In this document: piece after piece, positions 13,335 through 23,774 of the stretch
How positions within the stretch are numbered: position 1 is the stretch's first letter
Layout of the letters: each line of letters begins with the position of its first letter
Origin: Pseudisothecium myosuroides
Taxonomy: Eukaryota > Streptophyta > Bryopsida > Hypnales > Lembophyllaceae
Assembly (NCBI GenBank): GCA_951799445.1
Contig: OX637289.1
Coordinates: 26,784,245-26,848,244, forward strand
Direction: 5' to 3'
DNA: 64,000 bases
Program-made: the position numbers and the translations under genes
The notes under the pieces: generated by a model
Seen by the model: only the letters and a program-made list of their open reading frames with translations
Told to the model about the DNA's origin: nothing
The model's database searches: none

Positions 13335-14238
13335 TTAACCCCTAAAGGACCGAGGCCTTTTTCTGCCAAAAAATACTCAAAACTGCCATTTCTATGGCAA
13401 AAAGTAAAAAAAAATTAAATTTTTTTTTCTTCATATCTAACCGTAGGATCTTACACCTAATTGGTATGAGAATGTGTGAAAAAAATTTCAGAATTTTTGA
13501 CTGCACAGATTGCAAGATATCTGCGTTTAAAGTGGGAAAAACAAGTTTTTCAGCACATTGCGGGACCAGAATTTTTGACTTTAAACATTTTTAACTTAAA
13601 ATTTTTGCACTACATCATTTTGAGCTTTAAATCTTTATAGTGGAGAATTGAGTTGAGAGTCTAGGAAAAAAAATTCAAAAAAACTTAATTATCATTCTTA
13701 AAAAAATTGTTAAATAGAAGTAGGTACAAGATAGAAGGAAAATCTAAAATATTCATATATTTTAGATGGAATTAAAATACACTAATCCCAATGGTGAGAC
13801 TGTTCTAGCAAATAAACTAAACCATTACAAAAAAAAATTGAAAAATTACAAAAATTGCATTCCGAAATGAATCCTACAAGTTATTTTTTTCAATAAGCTC
13901 TAACTGCCCGAAAAACAAGAATGTCCATAACTTCCTCATAACAGATCCAAATGAAATGAATCAAAGCTTTCCAGATAGACAAAAATATAATCTATGAGGG
14001 AAAAAAATTCAAAATTTTGCAAATTTTTTTTTGCTGCCCCCCATCCCCATGCATTCCAGGAAATGACATAACTTCTCGCTCGAAGGTCCGATTTCAAAAA
14101 AAAAATTCCGCCACGTACCTCTCTCAATTCTTCATGTTCACAAAAAGTTTCAAAAAATCAGGAGAAAATTTCAGCCTATAGGTACCTGCCCAAAAACGCA
14201 TTTGTCCCCCGAAGGGACAACGGGCCTTTTGGGGTTAA
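13335..14238 (+). mobile_element. piggyBac-like non-autonomous element, TTAA at both ends
   Basis: TTAA occurs at both borders (13335-13338 and 14235-14238), enclosing 896 bp. The left tip is CCCCTAAAGGACCGAGGCC; the inverted right tip is CCCCAAAAGGCCCG followed by a hairpin, TTGTCCC-TTCGG-GGGACAA type, near 14206-14217. The interior is AT-rich and codes for nothing recognisable. The element at 41264-42205 is the same subfamily in the opposite orientation. TTAA target sites with C-rich tips are the hallmark of the piggyBac superfamily; assignment to it is inferred, since no transposase is present. Confidence 0.75.
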
Positions 14239-15699
14239 AGTAAATTAGAAACTAATCTTGGAAATAACTCAATTGAAATAATTTTCAAGACCAAATGGAG
14301 TTTGCCCTTAAAAAGGCCTCAAAATACAGAAAATATACTACCCAACACAAGTCATTTGACACTTGATCACCCTACAAAAATTCTTAAAAACTATTCAACA
14401 GACTTGAATTTTTCCACATGTACAAATATTCAAATGACCATACCAAAAAAATTTCAAAAATTGTTTCTACTGCATGCTGAAGTGGAGTTTCGATTTTCCT
14501 TTAAGAATCCTTAGTAACTTCAAAATTTCACCAAAAAAATTTGAATATTCAATTTTTTTAATACAGAGAAGACACATTTTTTGTTTTCATCTCTAAAACA
14601 TAAAAATAAATTTATATAAATAGTGTGTAAATGGGCACATTCACAGAGAAAGAATTTGAAGTTTGACTGCATGGCCATATGGTCAATTCCCAGGATAAAT
14701 TTAGACCCGACTGATCAGCACACAATCTTCGCCCATCCGCAAGTCATGCAAGAAACTTGCTTCTAATTTTACTTCAGGAAAGCTCAGCCCGGTACACAAC
14801 AAATTTCCATGAACTACGCATACAGTAAGTTAACTTTAGTTCTCCATCAGCACAGAATCCCAAACTCACCACTCACTGCATGCAACCAACCTCTCCAAAA
14901 CAAACTTTCTCTACAGTAAGGTAGGAGGCTCGAACTCCGACCGGGCATTTTGAACCGATCAGGACACACAGGTACATTTTGCTTTCTTCAATTTCCCAAA
15001 ATGTACAAAGGGTGTACATTCTAGGAGGTGGTCGCTTTTACAGCCCTTTGACTTTTCACCTTCAAAATTTCATAACTAATTCCACAAAGCTCCAAAAAAT
15101 ATGAAACAACCTGAGCCAGATGCCATTTCTTCTTGTCTTTCAAGGAAAATTTACTGAAAAATATTTCAAGATGTTTTACCTCCCCAAAATTCAGGTTCAG
15201 CGCTTAGATGGTCGCTTTATGGACCTCCTACCTTAAGTGAAGTTCCCTGTAGACATCGTAGCCCATTGATGAATTCCATAGAAATACAGTACTTTTGTGC
15301 ACGAAGATCAATGCAACAAGCACGGATACAAAACTGACTGACCACACTCTCACTCATCAGTCCCCGACTTCTATTCTAAGTTACAAGGCCACCTGTAGCC
15401 ACCACCGGCCACTATGTCACACCAAAATAATCCGAAAATTAAAAAAAAACGACTAAACGACTAAACGACTTAACCCCAAGCACCAAGATATATTTAATAA
15501 CATAAAACCAAAGTACAATGACACTAAAAAGCCTTCAAGAAATCTACGAGAGTCCGCCTCCACCAAATTAAGCCAATCGAATTAAGTCAAGCGGAATCTG
15601 TCCCTTACAAGAAAGAGCTCCGCCCGCAGACTCCTACACAAGGAGGACCAACCAAGGCCGTTGCCCAAGTGCATGAAATCTCCTCGTGAAGCGTTAAGG
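14239..15699. other. Intergenic DNA upstream of the Prune-like gene
   Basis: No coding gene is supported. It holds the 315-bp MITE at 14919-15233. From about 15300 onward base composition becomes less AT-rich, which fits the approach to a promoter. Confidence 0.4.
14919..15233. mobile_element. 315-bp MITE, AGGTAGGAGG tips, TA flanks
   Basis: The left tip AGGTAGGAGG and right tip CCTCCTACCT are exact inverted repeats, with TA on both outer sides (14917-14918, 15234-15235). The phrase TGGTCGCTTT appears twice inside (about 15030 and 15208). The interior has no coding potential. Confidence 0.6.
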
Positions 15700-16630
15700 T
15701 AGGATGTTGTTGTGCACCTGCCAGTTTTTTTTAGTTTTTTTTTGGTAGGAACCAAAACAGTAACGTACTTGAGTTTGCAAGGGCTGCGTACTTGTGTGCG
15801 TGTGTGTGTGGGTGACGGTGGTGAATTGGCTATGCGAGAGAGAGATGAGCTATGTCGTTGCAAATTCAGCTTCCCGTCAGTCTACCTGGCAGAGACGACG
15901 ATGACTCCGCCAACGCTTGTCAGAGCCTGGGCATGGTGTTGATCATGCTTGTATGTGACATAAGTTGTCTCTGACACCATAATTAGGAACCTCTGACCAG
16001 TCCAGAGTAATCTCGCTTGTGGCTGCCAGGTTTCCTCCTGCACAGCTTGCGGTTTGGGAGTGCTGTTTGGCCTGTGTTGTTTGGCTCGTGCTTCCCGTCA
16101 CTTCACCCAGTTGTCGTCCTTCTCCAGTTTCGTTCTCGCCATGTGTGGGACAGTGGGAGAATTTCTGTACCTGAATGCACTCCGTGGAAATGCCAGAGGT
16201 AGATTTGAGGTTTGATTTAGTCATCGTCCGTCCATAGCTCTGATTAATTGATGTTGAGATTGCAAGGGCTCATTGCACACCGAGAGGCACGTAAGGCAAC
16301 TGCAGTTCTGGGATGGAGAGTGAGCCGTCGTGTCCCGTGTTGAAGCGTGGATTCTTTTAGATGTTGTTGTCGTTTTAAGATGAAAATGTGAGCTGGGGAG
16401 GTACTCTTGAGGCTCGAGTTCTGAGCACCTGACCCCAGATTGGGTCCCCGCGCGGGGGGCTGCAAAATTGGAGTATCACTCTGTGGATTAGGCTTTCAAG
16501 AATTTCAAGATGTGATTCAAGTCTTCGTGAAGAATTGAAGGCGAAGGACTGAAGCGGGGCTGGCATGGCAATATTGGCGCACTAGCGGTGCTCATGGTTT
16601 GTGGGGATTTTATCCAGCTTCATCTACGAG
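15700..16630 (+). promoter_or_regulatory. Probable promoter and 5' leader of the Prune-like gene
   Basis: Composition here is clearly less AT-rich than the intergenic DNA, and no long frame in it continues into the downstream gene. I see no definite TATA box or leader intron. The upstream limit of the transcript is unknown, so the boundaries are approximate. Confidence 0.3.
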
Positions 16631-19600
16631 ATGGATCAACAGGTGAGTGCAAGCGTTTTAGAGTTTTCTTTGAATGCATTGCTTTCGTTATGGACTTGAA
16701 CATGCAGTAAACGGTCTAATGTAGCGCAGAATTGTCTGGAAATTCGCGGCCATGTTTGAATTGCCACCTAAGTTCTAGGTTTCGGCCCCCGCCGGCTCTT
16801 ATTACCCACGCATTCCGCAGCCTGCAGCTCTCCCTGAAAGCAATGGATAGCTAGGGAGATGCTTGTGTGAAACTTATGTCGTTTCCGCGATTGATGGTTT
16901 AGTTTTCCATAATTTCTTCGACCTGGGGATCCCTTGAATCGCTGCAGTTTTGACGGAATTCGTTTGTTGTTGTTGAAGAGGTAGCTCTTGACAGAGTTTC
17001 CTGTGAAATTGCTTGCATCCCCTTGCAGGTGCCAGGCTCGGTGGTGGCCGGAATTGAGCCGAAACCACAACCGCAACGGGTATCAGACTTCGCCGGGTTC
17101 TGGACGGAACAAAACCCTCTAGGAAACAAGCCCGTGGAGCTTCCCAGATTTCCCAGAAACGAAACGAATTTAACGTCCTTGGGGTTAGCAGGTAGCGGAG
17201 ACAGTGAATCCACCGTGGATGCCCCCCAACCCCCGGAGAAAACCCCTTTCCTGGCTGCAGATGCTCGCCCTGTGGTTGAATGTCAAATGAAAGCAACCAA
17301 TGTGAATCTCCCCGCTGCAGCTCTCAAGCATGAATCCCAAGCCACTGTGAGTGAAGAATGTCTTCTAGGTCAGGGAAATCCTGCGAGAGTGCAATCCGTG
17401 GAGAGCTTTCAACGATCCCTCAAGAGTGCTGCAATCCTGCGAGTTGACGAAGCCAGCATTCTTTCTTCCAGACGAAGTGCCAATCAGTCCTCTCGTTCTA
17501 TGTGTCAAGGTTGTGTACTCGAGGAGACGATCATGAGCAATCCTCCTCATGTTCTGCCACTACCTCCCGGAAGGGACGGAGTCATCCACACTTCGAAAAA
17601 CGAGATTTTATTTCCCGGAAACACCAACCGCTTAGCCCAGCTGAAAACTGGAAACTCGAGAACGGATCCCTTCGGTCGGTTGAACAAGGAGCCCGTGCTG
17701 GGTGGATCATGTCGAGAAGCTCGATCTTGTGCCGCCCTTGGGTTGAATGTGAGCCGAGCACCGCATTCTTTGCCAACGTCGCCTTGCTCTAGCCGAATAG
17801 AGTTTCTTCGTGCATTGAAGAGCTCCAAAGAGTCTCGCGCATCGAAGCTGTTGCGGAAATTGAAACTCTCTGGAATTAGGTCGCGCGTTGGGGCCAACGT
17901 TGACATAAAAGCAGGTATGCTTGGATGTCTAAAAATGAATTCGATTGCATTCAACGAATTTCTGTGCTGTCTGAACCTCCTGTCTTGCCCAAATTGCAGG
18001 AACAAATGGAATGGGTTATAGTGACTTTTGTAGTAGGCAATCTCGTTGAGTGGTGATGATTGTATTAGTTTGCAAAAGCACTGACAGAGTCTGATGCGAT
18101 TGCAGTCAAGCGGAATAGTAGCTCCAGAGGATTTGCCAAGCTCCCAAAGGATAAAAGTTCCAAAGCAGTGAACAAGCCCATTGCTTCACAATACCAAAAG
18201 TTGTTTCAGAGGTGGGAGTCACAGATTGCAGAATTGCGGAATCATGGGGTGCGGTCTGACCAGGATTTCGACAACAAGACGAAACACATGCCAACCATTC
18301 ACTCAGAGTGTATGCAGGTGGATAGCAACAACTGCTTTGCAACACCTGACAGCAGCACAAAACCAAGTGCTCGAAGTCAAGAAGGTAACGCTGCAGCATT
18401 GCAGGGGCATTCAATTCGGACGAGAGGCTCTCGATGGCTTTTCAAATGGAGGTGGGGTTCAAAGTTCTCCAAGAAGATGACAGGCAAATGTGTGGCCAAC
18501 TCTCGAGGTTTGGGAACTCTACACCCTACGCCTGCTGTTTCTGGTGGAGCTCGTGGCGTCTCGCCAACCGCTAATATCATGAGTGAAGCTCGCGGTCCTC
18601 TCTACACCAAGTCAGAACGATTCATGACGAGTGGGAAGAGTAGTGAGAAGCGTGGTTCAGGCACCAAATCCAGGCATAGGAGAGGCTCATCTTGGGGCTG
18701 CACTTCCCGTGCTTCTACAGCAGTTCTTATACCCGATACCTTAAATATCCCGAGGTCACGCTTGCATGATGATCATGGTGCAACAGAAAGCTCCCAAGCT
18801 CGTGACCACTGCGCTGGTTCCAGATTAAGCAGAATTCATCCTGGTGGCTCGCAGAGTTCTAGAATTGAAGACGCTCACCGAAATCATCAGGAGAGTTTTC
18901 GAGGCACTGGCTGTCACAGCTTTAGAAGCGTCGGAGGCCACAACGGAGGGCACAGCTTCAGAAGCATTGGAGGACACAGCTTTAGAAGTATTGGAGGGCA
19001 AAGCTTTCGAAGCGCTGGGGGGCACAGCTTTCGAAGCATTGGAAGTGGTGGAGGACAGAGCTTCAGGAAGGACCCAGTTTTTGAGGATTGCCATGGAAGC
19101 TTTCGAAGTACTGGGAGCCCGGGAAGCTGTGGTAGTTTCAGAAGCATTGACAGCCCGAGCATGAGAAGCATCGGTGGGAGTAATCGGTTCCCATCTGTGG
19201 AAGAGATAGAATGGGATAGTCGCTTGCCGCCACCCTTGCAAGGGGATCAAAATCTCTCCATTGATGTTGCGTCACTCTGCAATTCGTCTCTGAAGTTTGT
19301 CTTCAAATGCAGGGAAGTTCAGCACTTTAACAGGTTTTTGAAAACTCAAAGGAAGTGCATCCTCCGGGGATCGGAGAAAGGAAACACCGATCGATTCCAT
19401 GTCATAGGCTCGGGAGCAGACATTGGTACATTGTCTTCCCTTCTGTGACCCTGAATGTTTGCTTTTCAGAATTTGCCAATTTGAGATTCGAATGGTGGAT
19501 GATGTTCAGAAAGACTCACTGATTTCAGTGTGGGCTGGACGTTGGCAGAAGTGAGCTCCATGGTGACAGCGATGTGCTATGCTTGGTTTCTGGAGAATAC

Positions 19601-21866
19601 TGTTCCCAAGGTGACAGGGGAGACGTGGCATGCAATTCCGGTGATTGATATACCCAGACATCAGATGCACAAGCACAAGGATGCTGCTTGGCTATTTGAT
19701 GCTTGTGGCATCGATGCTGGGGCGTTACTATTTGCTGATGAGGTATTTACAACCTAATGATGCCTTGCAATCTCACGTACTACTTCGCATTCCTCATATG
19801 CAGATTTTTCACCACAGTAACTCTTAATCCAATTGACCTTGACCTTGATTGCGCAGATAGAGACGGCGAGCTTGGGTGAGGCTGGGCGCATCAAGACCTC
19901 AGCAATTGGACAAGATGTTCTTGTGACGAGGAATGAGGTGAGACTACATCTTTTGGTCTCTTAAACCGTCGCACGTCTTTTTAGGGTTGTGAACTGAAAT
20001 TCAAGTGCCAGTTTGCTCGAATTTTCTCTTGCCAAGAGTCCCTATTTTGATACTGTCTTGTTATTCCTGTTTTCGAGACTGTACTAATGTTTGCTCACAC
20101 TTCACTAAGAAATTTACTTTTGCCTTTGTAGGTGGGTTCAGTGTGCACCCTTTTAGGGGAGAAGCTGCAGGCTGAAGCTCAATGCTTGTTGGAAGCACGC
20201 TACATGAAGACGCTCTTGGTAAGAATCGACGACGACCTAACGTTGATGGCACTTAGTTCTGAGTCATAATAATTCATTTCCTCATAAGCTTTCACGCGTT
20301 GATTTTACAAGACTTTAGAGTAGAATCTGCAACGTGGCTCTCGTGCGCAACACTGCCTCTGTCAGGGTTTCCTTAGCTCTCTGGTGAACAATTTTCGGTG
20401 GAGATAGTCGTCCTGGTGCACGACTTGCAGTCTATTCACTTCTTTCTTGAATTTTTTTGCAGCTGGCTGGTATTCTCTTGGAAACTGAGAATCTTGATTT
20501 TGCTTCCAAGCGGGACACTGAAATGACAACCCTGCTGTTGGTTGGGTCTGGTTCACTCGGGAGGAATGGATTTTTCAATCAATGTGAGTCAAGCATGCAT
20601 TTGTGCAGTGTTGACACAAGCTACCCAGATTAATGTGCATGCAATCAAATTCATTCTGATGATTTGAAGTGTTTATAATGTGGAGAGATTCTGACTCTTG
20701 ATTTCGACTTGCTCATGTTGCAGTAAAAGCAGTTGAGGAGGATGAGAGAGTCTCGAAGTTCATACCTCGTAACTATGGAGATGACAAACAACCCTCAGGT
20801 GGAAAGGGATTCTCTGCACCTCAATCGAAGATACAAGAAGAAGCAGACCAAGACCAGTTCGACAAGGACTCCCTTTTCACCCCGAGCCAAGACCAGACTT
20901 CAACATCCGAGGCTGGCACAACCAGCAGCTTGGATGAAGACTCCCCTCGGCTGAAGCAAAATTCCTCCTTCAAGTATACGAAATCGCACCCCCATTCTGC
21001 TCCGGCCAGGTCGCATCAGCTGCCATCACCTTCCAGTAAGACACCTTGATTCTCCTTACAGCCATTTTATACGTTTGTCTATGCTCCGAATGCATTATAC
21101 TCACTTGTCTAGAAAGATCAAGATTTAGTGACATAAAAGCACCCGGTCTTGACACTGTAAGGACGCCGAGTCCCCCCAGGCCGATGGATGACACTAAAGG
21201 TTACTGTAGAAATGAAGAATGCATCTATGGGTCAAAATATCCAATCATTTTTTAGTGGCTACTAGGTGATAGGTCTCGTCCTTGCAGGATTAACCCCTAT
21301 GCGCTCGAGTCCATATTATGGATGATGAGCAGAGTGCTCTAAGGCTATGTTTTGTCCAAACAAATGCTCATTCATCCAAATTAGTGTTTAAATCTTTAAT
21401 AAAAAGACTTTCTCTAATGATTAATTTGATGAAATTGAGGTAAATAACATAGTTCAAAGATATTAGCAAAGATATTAGCAAAAATGTGCAAAATTCCAAA
21501 AATGGATTTGGTTTGAAGGGTTCAATCATCTATGTCCTTGCTCCAAGATGTTTAATTCAGGATTCTTGAAGACCTAGTAGCACATGTGAACATCTTTGCT
21601 GAAAAAATATGATCTGCCATAGCCTAGTACTGGTCCTATCACATTCGAACTTTAAGACATCCTGGAAACTGCAGGCTCTAGAATTTGTTTCAACACTGAA
21701 TTGTATGGTTGCTGCTTATGCAGGTACAGGATGTAATGAAGATGAAATTTCTGTGGCACTCCGACGGAAAGCAGTAACCCGGTCTGCGAGTTCAGTGCCA
21801 GTTTGCGGAGCAAGGTCCCCTAGCTCCAAAAGGATACAGAAAAGACTCTTTCTTTACCATGCTTAG
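16631..21866 (+). CDS. Prune/DHH-like protein with degenerate active site and long N-terminal extension
   Basis: Ten exons join in one frame: 16631-16642, 17029-17914, 18106-19425, 19510-19742, 19857-19937, 20132-20218, 20463-20583, 20724-21035, 21113-21199, 21724-21866, giving 1093 residues. Every junction is GT-AG with matching phase. The tiny first exon (MDQQ) is inferred from a good donor after ATG GAT CAA CAG; starting at exon 2 is an alternative. Residues about 728-930 resemble the Prune core (DHH superfamily): VSSMVTAMCYAWFL, IPVIDIPR, GALLFADE, VGSVCTLL and LAGILLDTENLDF follow the order in animal Prune proteins, which are nucleotide/short-chain polyphosphate phosphatases. The usual DHH triplet is replaced by the stretch AIGQDVLVTRNE, and the first Asp motif is disturbed, so catalysis is doubtful. 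Residues 1-720 are Ser/Arg-rich and unrecognised, with an SFRS-type repeat. The C-terminal 160 residues look disordered. A regulatory or scaffold role is my guess. Confidence 0.75.
18886..19183 (+). repeat. Coding repeat: GGHSFRSI-type units in the Prune-like protein
   Basis: About residues 560-660 contain at least eight copies of a roughly 10-residue unit with core SFRSxGG (for example GGHSFRSIGG, GGQSFRSAGG), degrading into SFRSTG and SFRSID forms downstream. At the DNA level this is a roughly 30-bp minisatellite, so copy number may vary between individuals. Clustered Ser-Phe-Arg-Ser could be kinase targets, but nothing in the sequence proves it. The repeat also produces long antisense shadow frames that should be ignored. 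Confidence 0.8.
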
Positions 21867-23349
21867 TAGTCTGGCATCACCACAAACCAATGTTCTGGGA
21901 TGCTCCTCTCGTTACGTTTTGCCGAAGGAATTGATTGTTTACACATGACTGTTGACACAACAATTCAACTGTGAGTTGGCATCATCGATCAGCTGCGGCT
22001 CATACTCCAACGAGGACCAATAACTTCCTCGTGTATGCTGGAGCAGACAGTTAGGTGAGCGTCTAAGTGGTAGTATGGGGAGAGTACGAAGATAGGCTAA
22101 AAGAAATATTACTAGCTGTGAAATACATCGCATCCTCCCTGGCACCCTTCCTATGAATCTTGAGAAGAAGACAACTCCTAACTTAGTGCAGAAAGGCCAT
22201 TTACCTGTAAAAAACCCACTTAGTTGAAATCAATTAGACTCTCAGGGAGTCGGTGTTAATAGTTTTAATTATGAGAGTTTTTTCATGATTTCAGTGTAAT
22301 ATTGTTCATGTGAAGGTGGTTTAGTTATCCTGTCTGGATAACTTAGGAGGACAGGATGCTGGAAGCTCTTCATGACACTCTTCTACACGAATATGATAAG
22401 TAATTGAGTAAGTGTAAAATAAGGGGAAAGCATGAAAGGACTGGTGCGCACGGAAACCCTGCCGAGAAAAATAAAGCCGGCCTAATGTGATGATTCCTCG
22501 ATCGGTCCCTTTAATACTTTACGAGGGCTTGGCAGTCGACTGTGGCCAACTCAACAGCTCTTTATTTTACTGGAGGTCAGGTACCGAGCATAGTTGGGCC
22601 CAAATAATATGTGACCGTTGTACCGTAAGTTATTGAAACGTTCCTGATTGACCCTGTCTTGCCCTGCAGCTAGCAATGAGTAACGTACCGTAGTGCCTGA
22701 TCGAAGCCTGCTTGCTGTAAGTTACATACGATATGAATCTATGACAGTTCTAACAAGCATTAATGGAACCTTTTACGCATCTTTTTGTACCTGCTGCTCC
22801 TGTTGTGGCAGGGAGCCCTGAGCAGTCCCAAGCAGGTCCCAACTGTGTCGTGTCAAGGCGTTTGTGGGCTCACTACGTTACGTTACAGTGTCATTTTTTG
22901 ACGCTGAAATTCGGAAGGCGCACTTTCTTTTGACATCTGAAACGGCCACTTTGTGCATGGGCACGTCTGTCTTGAAAGCGCAGTTCACATCGACTACCCG
23001 GCATATGCCTTGAACCTGCCCTGCTGAATTATGGGTCTGCTATTATATGAGTCCGCCAGTACTGTGTGGATATCTCAGACAAAAGTTATTAGGACAATCC
23101 ATAGTTCCATACACTCAGCCTCTGGGCCAAACGTGGGAATTTATTGGCTCTGTCCTTTGGACACAGACTGAAGTCTGGGCGCCCCCCAATGTGCCATTGA
23201 CCCTAAACCGCCATCTTCACTCTGCATACATCTCCAAAATCAATTATGTATCTATGTGGAAGAAATCGTTCTAGAACCAAACTTTCTACCTTAATAACTT
23301 TTGCATACGGTATCCAAATGTCACCATGGCTTCTTTTTTTTCACACTAT
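21867..23349. other. 3' flank and unexplained less AT-rich block
   Basis: This should include the 3' untranslated region of the Prune-like gene. Positions about 22440-23270 keep a more balanced composition than normal intergenic DNA here, yet no frame longer than about 75 codons and no domain is visible. It could be an untranslated exon, a non-coding RNA or old gene debris. Confidence 0.3.
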
Positions 23350-23774
23350 AAGTTAAAAGCACCAGTAGTCGATCATTTAAGCAATTTTGGAGCAGATTTT
23401 GCATAATAAGAGGTGGTGGAAGTTGTTCCCATGTAGGAAGATAGGAAATATGGAGATTACAGAATTTTCGTATTTTTATTCCCAAAATTGAATACAGAGT
23501 GAATTTTGGGAAACAAAAAGTGCATTTCACTATTAGCCATTGTCTAGAGTCTTCCAATTCCGATCATTCAAGAACTATTTTCCCACTCACTACTTCATAC
23601 TTTCTTGCTCACCACTTTCTGGACATGTGTCATATCCTTATTAGTCCCAACCTTGAAAAAGACCAAGAAAACATATTCTAAGCTTCGGTTGGACATCTTT
23701 TCCACCCTTGGTTGGAAATACAGCACCTCTGTAGGTTGGGTGCTGGGCATGGTTGACTATTGATGCTTCTACCT
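23350..23774. mobile_element. MITE, AGGTAGAAGCA-tipped family, copy 2
   Basis: Second copy of the element at 3381-3718 in the same orientation: GCACCAGTAGTCGATCATTT near the left end, ATGGTTGACTATTGATGCTT near the right. It carries about 85 bp of extra sequence before the right end (around 23645-23745). The left tip is eroded. Confidence 0.7.

Noticed and set aside
13394..13594. 66-codon frame inside a TTAA element as a possible transposase remnant
   Set aside because: It is a Lys/Phe-rich translation of AT-rich DNA without DDE-type motifs, and the element is far too short to code for one.
18825..19250. Long antisense frames rich in Ala-Ser-Lys opposite exon 3
   Set aside because: They are mirror readings of the SFRS coding minisatellite; the + strand has the continuous spliced frame and matching phases.
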